Below are positions 44,602-55,342 of a stretch of DNA of 64,000 nucleotides, in pieces. Both the position numbers and the translations under genes were made by a program. How positions within the stretch are numbered: position 1 is the stretch's first letter; the number at the start of each line of letters is the position of its first letter. The notes under the pieces were generated by a model. It was not told the origin of the DNA. It saw nothing but the letters and a program-made list of their open reading frames with translations, and searched no databases. Source of the DNA: Diphasiastrum complanatum (Eukaryota > Streptophyta > Lycopodiopsida > Lycopodiales > Lycopodiaceae); NCBI GenBank assembly GCA_029204225.1, contig CM055097.1, positions 42,948,858 through 43,012,857 of the forward strand. The letters are read 5' to 3'.

Positions 44602-45292
44602 GACTACATGGAGCAAATCGAGAGGCAATTACTTCAAGGCAAGGGAGATCTCATTGGTGAGCTTATTGAGGTTTGTTATGGACTCAAAAGGGCTGGATTT
44701 ATTAGGTTTGATACTCATCTTCACCTACTCTACTTCATGTTGGATGGAAAGTTTGGAATCTATCTTTTGATTTATGATGGTGACATTGGTGACATTGTTT
44801 TCACTAACCTTTGTGGAAATTCGAGATCAAGCATTGATGAGTTCTTGTTGGATCTAGATCATATGTTTGAGAGGGAGTATTTTCAGAGGTTTAGGTCTGA
44901 AGATATTCATATCTTTGATATCTTTGATGATCAAGAGAAAGGTAAGCAAGTGGAAGCGACTCACTTTGCTTTACTCACATATTTTGGAGAATTTTCTTGT
45001 GTAGATGATGATATGCAAGTGGATATTGGTTCTCATGGTTTTCATGCTGTAAAAACAAGTAATGGTTCTAGAAAACAAAGTTTGTTCAATGAATTTGATG
45101 GTCAAGAGGAAGATCAAGAGGTTGGTCTCAAAGGGCTTCAACAACACAAAAGGAAAGGTGGCAATTTGAAGCTAGTCAAGATGTTATGGATCTGTTTTTG
45201 TAGCTTATTGAAGACTCAAGTAAGGTCAAAAGGTCAAAAGAGCAGCAAGGAAGTGTTTTTCAAGTTTGCTTTACTTGTTCTATCTCATGTTT
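44602..45292 (+). pseudogene. copia G ORF, second part (degenerate RT-like, then unknown)
   Basis: The frame starts right after the duplicated target with DYMEQIERQLL and is open for 230 codons to TGA 45292. It continues in phase from the ORF at 47919 once B is removed. The first 100 residues look like worn copia RT: YMEQ, CYGLKRAGFIRFDTHLH, DGKFGIYLLIYDGDIGDIVF (YVDD expected) and SIDEFLLDLDHMFE line up in order with YMEQPxGF, YGLKQA, LIYVDDI. The remainder (ATHFALLTYFGEF, then acidic and Lys-rich stretches) is not recognised. The RT assignment is weak because spacing is kept but key residues are not. Confidence 0.6.
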
Positions 45293-45865
45293 GAGCTATT
45301 TCATATGGATGCGTGCAAATTGTCAAGATATGGACAAACTAACTACATTGTCTTGCAATATCTTATTGTTGGAGTTGTACTAGCATTCTTGGATGGTTTT
45401 GCTGATGGAAATGAAGCTAATGGAGACTCATTATGTCACTCATTCATGGCCAAGTCATCAAGGTTTGATGATATCTTGTGGCAAGATGGAGATGGAGGCT
45501 GATTCATGGAGTTTTATGGTGGAGACATATCAAGAAAGGACAAAGTTGGAGGAGACAAGCAAGCAAATGATCATCACTCACATTTATTGTTTGGTTGCTG
45601 TAAATTTTCAGAGAGTTCAAAGTTTAAAACATGGAGGAATCATTTTATTCACATTCTATTTGGTTCTTCATTTCTAGTTATATCTTGATGTGTAAAATTG
45701 ATGTAAGAGATAGTGAAGCATCCAATTTGGACACTATTCTCTATATCAATTATGAAAGATACTTTAGAACCTTAGAAATGAGATCTATACTTAGGATGGA
45801 GATCATTCTAAAGTTGGATCAAAGTTCTATTGTCAAAACTATGTCAAAACTAGTTGAAGAGGGAG
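45293..45865 (+). other. copia G 3' internal stretch
   Basis: Short overlapping frames (45266-45502, 45393-45677) without recognised domains. RNase H blocks expected here are absent. The last 20 bp (aaaactagttgaagagggag) are nearly identical to the end of element I at 57461-57480. Confidence 0.6.
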
Positions 45866-46518
45866 TGTGAGAGATTTCAACTAGTTTAGTCTAGTTTAGT
45901 CATATTTTGGTAAATTGTCAATAAGAGGCCAAAACTCATTTAGACTTAGAAATAAACTTTTTGAAGTTATATTAGTTTAAAATACATTCAGTAAACACTT
46001 TTTGAAAGTGTGAAAAAGTTGGTAGTCGAGTTTGAGAGAGATTCAAATTTTAACTTTGGGTACATTGAATCCAGACCCAAAAATAGTAGGGTTTACATTT
46101 TGGAGGGAAAGCCAAGTGGCCAAATAGGGTTTGGAAACTCTATAAAAGGATGTAACTCGTGGAGAGACACATCTTCTCTCTTCTCTCTCTCATTTCATCA
46201 TTATACATGGTTCTCTTTGGGTTCTACTACTCATTGGTGCACTATCTTGGTGATATCTTGCAATCTTGTGTGTAGAATACTCATTTATTGCTATTTTCGG
46301 TTCCACACATGTGAAATACAGTAGGGTACTGTAATTGTATGGACAGCAAACATATTTTATGTTTTGGTTCATGTTTGATCAGTATCTCTTAGAGTTTGCA
46401 TCTCAATTGGTATGTAGATGCTGATTTTTCTACATTGGTAGGATTGTTGGTTTGCTCCTTACTGTAACCAAAGATTTGGGACATGGATTGGATCTTGAAT
46501 GGTCTGAAATCCTTCACA
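45866..46518 (+). repeat. copia G 3' LTR
   Basis: TGTGAGAGATTTCAACTAG to ...GAAATCCTTCACA, 653 bp. TATAAAA lies at 46141-46147 and a CACATGTG palindrome near 46305. It matches the reverse LTR 50605-51117 apart from about 140 bp that the latter lacks. Confidence 0.93.
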
Positions 46519-47215
46519 TCTGCTAGCCGCCTCTTGAGGACTCGTGGGGATATTTGGATAGGAATTCATTGATTTTCTCCTCCACGGACTTGGGACGTCG
46601 GAAAGCCCGGCTAGCAGATATCGTGCGCGAGTCTCTTGATGAGGAGGCTTGTCCTTCCTTGTGGCTATGGCTGGGACCCATGTCTTGGCCTTCGTCTCGC
46701 GTCTCAGCTCCAATATCAGGAGGTCCTTGATCTTGTCCGCCTGACCCCTGATTCTAACTTATTGCCCTTGTTGCATGTTGGCCTTGGTCTAGGCTCGTAC
46801 TTGTCTGTGTAGCATCAAAAAGAGGTGGCGTTGGAATCACCATTGGGGTTGGTTGAGCCTTCTTTTCCATAAATTGTTGACAAGCCTTGAGGGCTTGTTT
46901 GGCCTGGACGAGCTCTTGAGTTGCGCTGGCTCAGTATTTGTCGCGAACTCCATCTGGTAGATGTTCAAAGTTTGACTATATACCTACACCTGATGCCTGA
47001 AAAGATTCATCTCTGTTTGAGAGAGTGGCCTTGATTCAGGTGCAGGTTGAGCTAACCAAGCGAGTTTTTCGCTTTGCAGGGCCTGCACCTCAGCCCCCAG
47101 GTGCATATTTTCGGCTTCATAGATCTGGAGTTGCACCTGGATGGGGGCAAGTTGTTGGGATGCTTCAGACTGAAGCTCCCGCACCTTGGTGGAGGCATCT
47201 GTCAGCACTTTGGAG
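46519..47215 (-). pseudogene. gypsy-associated ORF fragment with coiled coil (left of G site)
   Basis: Not a recognised family. On the minus strand: VRELQSEASQQLAPIQVQLQ and EAENMHLGAEVQALQSEKLA form a clear heptad-type coiled coil (47190-47080), followed by QAKQALKACQQFMEKK, then an acidic/polar tract (DIGAETRDEGQDMGPSHSHK) and VEEKINEFLSKYPHESSRGG just before the G insertion site. One stop occurs near 46748. With G removed the frame goes on at 51118. It resembles the tail of ORF-U (coiled coil after an acidic stretch) in layout only. Confidence 0.55.
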
Positions 47216-47639
47216 AGGCAATTGGCTTTCACATCACCATCCTACAAGGACAACGAGTTCAATCTTGCTTTAGTGTGCAACATCCTGCACTCTTTAGCCA
47301 CTAATACACTATGAAGCTTTACTATAGTGGGCAAAGTGTCTTGGATTGCAAAGCTTTGGACCAAATTTGAAAAATCACTTCCTAGACCATTAAGAACAAT
47401 TTTACAAGCTCTCCATCTTGAATCTTCTCCCCAATCAGAGAATGGATTTGATTGACTTTGAAACTCACAAAGGTTTCACACTTGTAATGTTTCACTCAAA
47501 TTTGAATTCTAATCCAAAAAATGAACTTATAATCACAATTCTATCACTCCCTCACAAAGTTGGAATGAAGATAAGATGACGTGAAATCTACTTTCAAAAC
47601 AAATCTTGCCAATATTGGTTATTTTTGGACAAAAGAATG
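47216..47639 (-). pseudogene. family F leader and gag fragment (inverted part)
   Basis: The minus strand from 47639 to about 47520 matches the F leader at 54690-54860 (ttttgtccaaaa, atcttcattcc, tttgtgagggagtg, gaaacctttgtgagtttc). It then reads copia gag: IGEKIQDGELVKIVLNGLG, DTLPTIVKLHSVLVAKECRM and ARLNSLSL, with a stop before DGDVKAN. It matches the gag piece at 53124 (EECRMLHARARMSSLSLQDG). It is the continuation of the F element that begins at 38203. Confidence 0.8.
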
Positions 47640-47918
47640 ACTGAAATTTGTGTGTAATGCAAATTTGGAGACAAGCTCTTTGTGCCCTCTCTCTCTCCAC
47701 GAGTTTTGTACCTTCTATTTTCTCTCTCTAGCCGAGTAGAGACATTTATGATGCTTTGTCTTATGTTTTGTTGACAAATTTTGCTTGTAACACAATAATA
47801 TTGCTTGTATGATCAGCTTTCCTATTGACAACCAATGCTAGTCTGATCTTTATGGTGTTATTGTGCTTAGGAGATCAAAAATACATGTGTAGGGCATCCC
47901 ACACGTGTGAATTCAGCA
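47640..47918 (+). repeat. copia B 3' LTR, second half
   Basis: From tgaaatttgtgtgtaatgc to ...GTGTGAATTCAGCA, matching the last 280 bp of the B LTRs. The first half is at 38574-38896 in opposite orientation. Only about 16 bp of the complete LTR are missing between the halves. ccacacgtgtgaatt lies at 47900. Confidence 0.92.
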
Positions 47919-48775
47919 TTCTTCAACCAACCTTTTGCCATCTTGATCATGAGTGATCATTTCATAATCATAGAATCCTTTGAGTTGATGAAGAGATGTG
48001 AGATCCATGCCTTGGATCTTCCCAAGAACCAATCTTCCATTGCTCTTTCCTTCATAAGACTCCCTCTTAATGATTGCATCATAAGAAGTAGAAACCTCAA
48101 AAACATTAGAAGCCATGAAAAAAATGATTAGTACCTTCAACATAAGGATGATTGAAGTACTCTCTTTTTTCAAACAAGAACTTCTACTCAATGTTTTAGG
48201 TAATGACTCATATGATAATGATTCTTCCTCACTATCATTCACAATGACATCATTCAAAGTACATCCTACTTTGAACTCTTCACATACTTCTCTTCTTCTT
48301 GACTTGTGACTATCTTCCTCACCAAGTCTCTTGATAGAACCATTTGATTTACTCTCTTTATGAAGACATGTGACTCCACTTGCTGGAAAAATGACTTTCT
48401 TGGAATCATAACAAGAGAATGTAGAAGAACCACTTCCTTCATGCATGCACCTAGCAACATCCTTTTCCATATGATCAAAGAAATCATTAGCAACAATCTT
48501 TTCCAAGGAAGAACCTTCTCCTCAATTGATGAAGTTAGCTCTTTCCTTACCTTTTGCATGCTTGCACTTGCCATGAAGAACCTTTGAAACACCATCAATA
48601 TCCTCAAGACTAGCCAAGTTAGCACAAAGATGAACATTTCCAAGAAGCATATTAGATCTTGACCTAGATCTAACATAGGGAAGCTTTTTAGACTTTGCAT
48701 AAGATCCACCAATCTTATTGATGCTAAAAGGGAACTTTGGAAAGTTGAGACCAATCTCCTTTTCCATTCCATCCT
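47919..48775 (-). pseudogene. copia G ORF, first part (unrecognised, replaces integrase)
   Basis: Directly after protease (KLDAFVMANK) the same frame continues for about 285 codons with a single stop, TGA 48524-48522. I see no pre-integrase LWHxRLGH, no integrase D-D-E blocks and no zinc domain. Readable stretches: EIGLNFPKFPFSINKIGGSY, LGNVHLCANLASLEDIDGVS, NDFFDHMEKDVARCMHEGSG, RRREVCEEFKVGCTLNDVIV and MLKVLIIFFMASNVF (one hydrophobic segment). It ends at GKRLVEE at the B insertion, and the frame continues at 44602. It could be captured host sequence or an extremely diverged pol. Confidence 0.65.
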
Positions 48776-50019
48776 TTTTGTTAGCCATAACAAAAGCATC
48801 AAGCTTGAAAATTATACCTTGTCTATTGCCCCTAGCAACCAAGATTTCTTCCTTTGTAATGAAACAAGCATCACCACCAAACTTTACCATGTATCCTTTC
48901 TCTATCATTTTACCAACACTTAGCAAATTCTTTGAAAGTGAAGAAATCTAAAGAACACCATTAAGTTTTGATTTCCTATTAGTAGAGAGACAAATAAGAG
49001 TTGAACCAATACCTTCAATCACACACTCACCACCATTGGCCATGTGAATTGCTTTCTTGGCTCCATCATAAGTGACCAAAGAAGTAAAGAACTCCTTGTG
49101 ACTAGTCATGTGTGAACTAGCTCCACTATCAATCCACCATGCATCTTTGTCACCTTCACTTGATATTGGACTTGAAGAACACATCAAAAGAGAATCACCA
49201 CCACTTAGGTCCTCATCATTAGTAGTAAAGTTGATTTGCTTGCTACCTTCATCTCTTTGCTTCTTCAAACATTCATTAGTAAAATGCTCATTGATTCCAC
49301 AATAAAAGCATTTCAACTTAGACTTATCTTTCTTTTTGCCAAAAGAAGAAGTCTCACCTTGATCTTGCCCTTTAGGCCACTTGCCTTTGATGAACATAGC
49401 ATCCTCTTCATAATGAGATGTCGATGTAGATCCACCTCCTCTTGATTGAAGCCTATACTCCTCATTCACCAAGATCTCTTGCAAATCCACAATACTTGGC
49501 AAAGTCTTTTGAATAGCAAAACTTTGAACAAGATTAGCATGCATGATCATCCAACAAGCCATTAAGTATAACTTGAAGTTCTACCTCCTTAATGCTTTCA
49601 TCAATACATGCTAACTCATCATTGAATGCTTTAATCCTCAAAACAAAAGCATAAATACTCTCTTCCTTCTTTTGAAAACTTTGAAAGATTTGCCTCCTAA
49701 GAGTAAGCACTCTTGATGTAGACTTGGATTCATAAAGCTTCTTCAAAGCTTTCCAAGCCTCCAAAAATGATGTGCACTTACCAACTTCCTTGAGAAGTTC
49801 ATTGGTAACATTCATCTTAATCATGTGTAGAGTTTTCTTTGCTCTCTTGTCATACCTCACTTTATCTTGAGGTGCTTGAGGTCTCTCCTCCACACCTGCA
49901 AAAATCTCCATCAACTCATTCATCTCCAATAAGGACTCCATCCTCATCTTCCAAGTAAAATAGTTGATTGAGGTAAGCCTATCATTGCTCTCCAATATAA
50001 AGCCTCCACTTGTATCCAT
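48776..50019 (-). pseudogene. copia G gag - protease
   Basis: Gag starts MDTSGGFILESNDRL at 50019 with FTWKMRMESLLEM, KTLHMIKMNVTNELL and VLTLRRQIFQSFQKKEES. A one-base insertion near 49555 (catgcatg) shifts the frame. The knuckle CFYCGINEHFTNEC is intact. The protease motif WWIDSGASSHMTSHKEF is intact, followed by AIHMANGGECVIEGIGS. A TAG at 48950-48948 falls before NLLSVGKMIEKGYMV. Apart from these the frame is continuous with the ORF that follows. Confidence 0.9.
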
Positions 50020-50604
50020 GTTGAAGTGACCTAATCTTCTCTTTCAACCTGTTCCAATGCACAAAGAATGTCAACAAATGAAGTCAAGAAGAAATCACAA
50101 AGATATGGAACCTCTCAAATCTCTTCTAGCACTTCTAACTAGAAAATCAACACATAGAATAGTGAAATCAACCTATGATCTATCCTCAATCTAATGATTC
50201 TTGCCACTTCCTATGATTAAAACACACTCAAATGAAGTTCAGTAACCTCACAAACTAGAGATCCAATCAAAATTAGGGTTTTGACAAAATCACAAAAAAT
50301 TGAATATCTCAAATTCTACATGCAATTTCTAGAAACTTGATGTATCTTCTTGTAGACTCCAATGAGACCTTCCTAATGCACAAAAAGTCATCTAATTCCA
50401 GTAAACCAAGTGTGAAATCGGAATTGATCAAGTATATAACCCTATATTGAGTTTTGACCTACAAAAGATCAATTCTACACATGCAAAAATGCTGGTTTTT
50501 GAGTAGAGATCAATCTAGCATGCTCTAGCATTGGTAACTCCTCCAAGTCCTTGCTAAAGATGACTGATCCTTTCATAACCTGAAACACAATAGCTCTGAT
50601 ACCA
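50020..50604 (-). other. copia G leader and primer site
   Basis: On the minus strand TGGTATCAGAGC (50604-50593) follows the LTR. The 570-bp leader to the gag start has no open frame of note. Confidence 0.85.
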
Positions 50605-51117
50605 TGTGAAGGATTTCAGATCATTCAAGATCCAATCCATGTCCCAAATCTTTGGTTACAATAAGGAACAAACCAACAATCCTACCAATGTAGAAAAATC
50701 AGCATCTACATACAAAATGAGATGCAAACTCTAAGAGATACTGATCAAACATGAACCAAAACATAAAATATGTTTGTTGTCCGTACAATTACAGTACCCT
50801 ACTGTATTTCACACATGTGAAACCGAAAATAGCAATAAATGAGCATTCTACACATAAGATTGCAAGATATCACCAAGATAGTGCACCAATGAGTAGTAGA
50901 ACCCAAAGAGAACCATGTATAATGATGAAATGAGAGAGAAATGAGAGAAGATGTGTCTCTCCACGAGTTACATCCTTTTATAGAGTGTCCAAAATCTATT
51001 TGGCCACTTGGCTTTCGGCAAAAAGTTTATCTCTAAGTCTAAAATGAGTTTTGGCCTCTTATTGACAATTTACCAAAATATGACTAAACTAGACTAAACT
51101 AGTTGAAATCTCTCACA
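50605..51117 (-). repeat. copia G 5' LTR
   Basis: 513 bp from TGTGAGAGATTTC (51117) to ...ATCCTTCACA (50605). It lacks about 140 bp of U3 found in the other G LTR (the part between aaactttttg and aaagccaagtgg), just upstream of the TATA box. Confidence 0.92.
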
Positions 51118-51841
51118 GCAGATATCTTTGTCGGCACAAACCATAAAAGGCAACGAGCTGCAAGCACTACCCGCCCTCCAACCACAACCTGAGTAGCGCC
51201 AACAACTATTCGAACAAGACCCTACTGCCATCAGGGCCTATGTGACCAGTCCACAATAGCTAAGGGTGAACGCGCATTTCCTGCCATGCACACGACGATC
51301 CAAATGGGCAGAATGCGGCACTCCTCTGGACAAGATCACCATTTAAAATTGTAATTGGCCGAAAATTCCTTCAGAGCACGGTTGGAATACGGATGTAGAT
51401 GCCCGAAGGGCTCTCATTCAATTTTCTAATAAGTATTTCAACTGCCCTGACCCAACAGTCTGGCAGGAGCCACTTATGTCCGAGACTTAGAGCATCTAAT
51501 GGGAATCAAAATGAAGTGGGACAACTTTCTCTCCCCAATATTCTTTAATCCAAATAAGGCATTAAAAAAAATGAAAGATCAACTTCCAGTAGCTCGAGTT
51601 AACCACCGAGCCGCATTTCTTGGCAATCCCTGGACGCGCAGATTCCAAGTGTGGGTCGACCAAAGTTGGCTAACAGGAGTCCACAAGTCCCTTCACACGC
51701 CCAAGGACTTGAAGAAGCTAGACTGAATAAACTTCATGGAAGATGTCACTGGCTACCTAATCCACTAGAGGCGGGCCAAGAAGACTTTGTACTAAACTGG
51801 CAGAGTGCCGAGGGACCGACATTACTTCAGGTCGTGGGTCC
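51118..51841 (+). pseudogene. continuation of the gypsy-associated ORF (right of G site)
   Basis: Plus strand. After GCAGA the reading QISLSAQTIKGNELQALP, RQQLFEQDPTAIRAYVTSPQ and RRALIQFSNKYFNCPDPTVW continues with single stops. In a second frame, GIKMKWDNFLSPIFFNP and WTRRFQVWVDQSWLTGVHKS (51499-51726) follow. None is a family I can name. It was contiguous with 46519-47215 before G inserted. It ends where a gypsy LTR starts, so it is probably the last coding part of a gypsy-type element. Confidence 0.5.
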
Positions 51842-52630
51842 TGTTGGGGGTATTTCCAACATATTGTGGATAAATAATATCGGCTAATAAAATATGTTGC
51901 GAGGGCATGACATCCTAAGCCCATGGCCCAATGAGCACGCAAGTTGAGTTGTAAATAGAATAATAGACTTGGGCCCCTTTGTAGTTAAAATAAAACGTGA
52001 GGCCCAAAGTCATTTTAAACTTAGAAGTCTATTTTAGAGTTGGGTCCAAATGGAGACTCACATGAATCATGTGAAATCCAATGTACTTTTTTAAGACCTT
52101 TGGATCAAGTTGAGTCCAAGATGAATGGATAGGATTAGTGTACATATTAGCCAATAGTATTTTGGGGCAAGGGCCTTCCCCATTTATAAAAAGGCACCTC
52201 ATGTACTCTATTTTTCATGCTTAATGAGGAGGAAACTCTACCAAATTGGAGAACCAAGCATCCTCATTTGCTAAGCACTCATGTTAATGCTTTTGTTGTG
52301 TGTTTCTAATTGTTTCCATTTCTATGTTGTTGTTTTAATAATTATGGTTTCTCCATTAGCATGCATCTTGAGCTTTTGAGCTAACCTCCCTCTCCACTCT
52401 ATCTCTCTCTTTCTCTCCTCTCCTCTCTATCTCTTCTATTCTTCTCTTATCTTTCACACAAAATCATGATGAATGCTAGTGTAGTGGAGTAGAGTTAACA
52501 GTGGATAGTGTTAGTGGTGAGTAGAGTTAAAGGAGAAAGTGGAAAACTAACTAAAAGTAGCATCTATTCAGTGTTCTAGCCCTTGTTGACAGGCGGGATG
52601 GCTATACTACGCAAGATCTTCGATCCTACA
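51842..52630 (+). repeat. gypsy-type LTR (family of gypsy 1), plus strand
   Basis: TGTTGGGGGTATTTCCAACA to ...TTCGATCCTACA, 789 bp, homologous over its length to 20857-21665 in opposite orientation. TATAAAAA lies at 52185-52192, and a CT-rich tract at 52386-52452 follows the TATA box. No primer site follows, which fits a 3' or solo LTR. Confidence 0.87.
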
Positions 52631-53123
52631 GCATCAAATCCAACAATTAGCAAATACAAAGAAAGCATGAGAGATGGAGGAAGAGAGATAGAGAGCAAGG
52701 ACATTCCTGATCCATTCCATAAGAGGGCCAACCTGCTTGTATTGAAATGAAGAGAGAACATGTACAATGATTCGAAACTACCACTTATATAGTGTATTGG
52801 AGGGTCTTGGCCTCAATTCCTATTGGCCAATTTCTACCTCCCTAATCTTTCAAATTTAAAAAAGAGCGAGAACCCATTCATTAATTGGAGGGAACCAATT
52901 TGAAATTGAATTTTGGTGGGAACTCCTACTTTATTCACTAACTTGACTTTTGGGCCTTGCGACATTAGAAGTCCCACAAAAAGGCCTAAAGTCTTTTTAT
53001 TAACTTCTAACTAATCAAATAACTATGTGATCATTAGGTTGGACTTACACATGCAGGGTGCCAAATGCCTCTCACTTATTAACTAGGGTTAGAGTTGTCT
53101 CGATATCCGCAAACCCTCCAACA
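52631..53123 (-). repeat. diverged TGTTGG-type LTR, minus strand
   Basis: On the minus strand it starts TGTTGGAGGGTTTGCGG at 53123 and has a TATA stretch (cactatataagtgg, near 52790). Several phrases (gacttctaatgtcgc, ggcccaaaagtc) resemble the gypsy 1 LTR. It interrupts a copia gag at 53124. The left end is uncertain. Confidence 0.55.
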
Positions 53124-53666
53124 TAGTGGCTGAAGAGTGTAGGATGCTCCATGCAAGAGCTAGGATGAGTTCCTTATCATTGCAAGATGGAGATGAGAAA
53201 GCAAATTTATCATTCAAGGGCAAGAAGAAGACCAAGGGATCCAAGAAGAATCAAGCAAATGAGGCCAAGGAGGAGGATCAAGCATCAAGTTCAAAGGGAA
53301 AGGACGTGGAAAGAAGGGACATTTTGCATCTGAATGCTACAAATGGCAAAGAGCACAAGAGGAGGAGAACAAACAAGGAAACTTTCACATGCAGAGGATG
53401 ATGATGAAGGAGATCTATTCTTGATGGCATCTACACCCTCACCAACAAACAATGGCAATTCAAGAGACACTTGGTGGATTGATAGTGGGAGAAGTTCCCA
53501 TATGACTGATGAAAAAGACTTCTTCTAAACTTGATACTTTTTTAATGATGCTAAAAATGTTATCTTTACAACAACTGATGAAGAGTGTAGAATAGATGGT
53601 GTTGGTACCATCTCTTTGTGTCTAGAATTCTCAAAAAGCATGGATCTAGAAAATGCAAATCTAGCT
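53124..53666 (+). pseudogene. copia gag - protease fragment (family F)
   Basis: The reading EECRMLHARARMSSLSLQDG and a Lys/Ser-rich tract match the F gag piece at 47216-47639. The zinc knuckle is half lost: KKGHFASECYKWQ is readable only in a shifted frame near 53315. The protease block WWIDSGRSSHMTDEKDFF has Arg after DSG where Ala is usual, and a stop follows. The rest of protease (RIDGVGTISLCL) is damaged and ends at about 53666. Confidence 0.8.
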
Positions 53667-54296
53667 TGATCAAATCTAGATTGTACATAGGTAGGTCCCA
53701 CACATGTGTAGGCTATCCTATATAGGTTAGATATCATTCATAGGGTTAGTTGGGTTTGTTTGGTCATAATTCCTAGATTATAGGACCAAATTCCTTGAGT
53801 CATGGAGGTGGATAACCAACCTAGCTACCCACTTGAAAAAACTCTAGGGTTAGGAAAGATTGACAAATTAGGACAAAAACAGTCAATCATCGTCCTCATT
53901 ACATGTTGGATTTTCACCTAAATTGAGGTGGGGAAGAGTTTTTTGTACATACAATCCATCTCTCATAGTAATGCCTTAGAATTTTTGAGAGCTGATTGGC
54001 AATCTTGGCTTCTTCACTATAATACTTGTATTTTTTTTGTGATCCAAATGATAATATAAGAAGTTCTCTGACAATTTATGGTTTCAGGCTGTACTAGAGG
54101 TCGTACCACACGTGTGGGGGTCGTTTCTTCAAGTAGATCAATTATTTATGATTGCTCTTGGTTGATGTGTGTAGAATTGCCAATCTAGATCTTGATTTTT
54201 GATGTCTAGTTTGCATTCAATTGATAATCAATCAATAAATCCTTCTTGGGAGTCATTATTAGGCTCATTTAAGGTCCAATGTATTGTACTTTAACA
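53667..54296 (+). repeat. family F copia LTR
   Basis: It ends ...TTGTACTTTAACA just before TGGTATCAGAGC. It contains CACATGTG (53699), a perfect CACACGTGTG (54111) and gtgtgtagaattgcc. No obvious TATA box was found except gtacataca near 53955. The left end is set where protease homology stops. Confidence 0.6.
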
Positions 54297-55342
54297 TGGT
54301 ATCAGAGCCAAGTACAAGAGTTAATCATTGATCAAATGTATAATCCATTTTTAGCAAGTTTTGGAGCTAAAAGCTAGGATTGGAGGGCCAACTTGAAATC
54401 GATAGAAGAGGTGGAGATTTGGGGACCAAACGTGGTCAGGGTCATATTTCGTACTTTTCACACATGTGGGAACCTCTGTACCTCAAAATAATCTTCATTT
54501 TTCATTATATCCAAAGAATCTTGATGAGTTTTTTGGTGCTAGATCTAGGAAAAGCATCAATGTTTGTAAGCCATTGATTGGACTGGAATTAGTGTCATAA
54601 AATCTAATTAATTTAGGCTGGGATCAAGCCCTCTAAAAGTGATTTACAAGTCTTGAAAAACCATCAAGAGGAAGAAGCAAGGTTTAGCCATATTTTTGTC
54701 CAAAACTTGTCAAATTGACTTGATTTGATAATTTCTTGATAGAATCTCATCTAATCTTCATTTCATCTTTGTGAGCGAGTGTAAGAACTGTGGCTTGAAG
54801 TCCATTGAGAGGGCTAGAACCAAATTTGAGATAATCAAGACAAGAGAAACCTTTTTGAGTTTCTAGGTTCAAATCAATTTCAATTTCATGAGCATTGTCT
54901 TGCAAAATCCTTCTTAAGAGTTCTTTTGAATCAAGATCAAGAGGGTCTTGCCACTTGTGTCTTTGTGAACATCAAGCAAATTGCTAGTGAGGAAAATTTT
55001 GGAAAAGAACTTAGGGAGGGCCGAGAAATACAATTCATTAGGAAGATGGGAATTATTGGAGCTTTCCTTCTAGAGTGTAGATTCTACAATCTCTACTTGA
55101 AGAGCAAAACATTACCATTATTCTTATCATTCAAGTAGGGTAATCTTTGGTCCTTACATTGGAATGATTATGCACAGAGCTTGTGGACCCAAAGCCAAAA
55201 AAAAATGATGTTTCATCTTTTATGACACTATTGAAACTATTACAAAAATAGTTATCCAATGAAATTGGTTTATCAACAACAATTGTAGATTGGCAAGCTA
55301 AAAGATAAGAGGCAAGTCACCTCATGTCTACTAACACTATCT
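54297..55342 (+). other. family F primer site and leader
   Basis: The primer site is TGGTATCAGAGCC (54297-54309). The leader to about 54860 matches 38203-38573 and the reverse of 47639-47520. Beyond that, to 55342, I see no gene. Confidence 0.7.

Larger units (their letters stand above)
44597..46518 (+). mobile_element. copia element G, 3' half (inverted part)
   Basis: Starts directly after the B LTR and ends with a purine tract (gaagagggag, 45856-45865) and a complete LTR followed by TCTGC. The 5' half of the same element is at 47919-51117 on the other strand, and its outer flank is GCAGA, the complement of TCTGC. The two halves belong to one element that was split by the insertion of B and turned by the inversion. 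Confidence 0.85.
47919..51117 (-). mobile_element. copia element G, 5' half
   Basis: 5' LTR 51117-50605, tRNA-Met primer site, leader, gag, protease, then a long unrecognised ORF up to the B insertion at 47919. Outside the LTR lies GCAGA (51118-51122), the partner of TCTGC at 46519-46523. Integrase is not present anywhere in either half. Confidence 0.9.

Noticed and set aside
44608-45294. A separate plus-strand host gene at 44608
   Set aside because: The frame starts exactly at the duplicated target of B and continues in phase from the G ORF at 47919, so it is the second part of that ORF.
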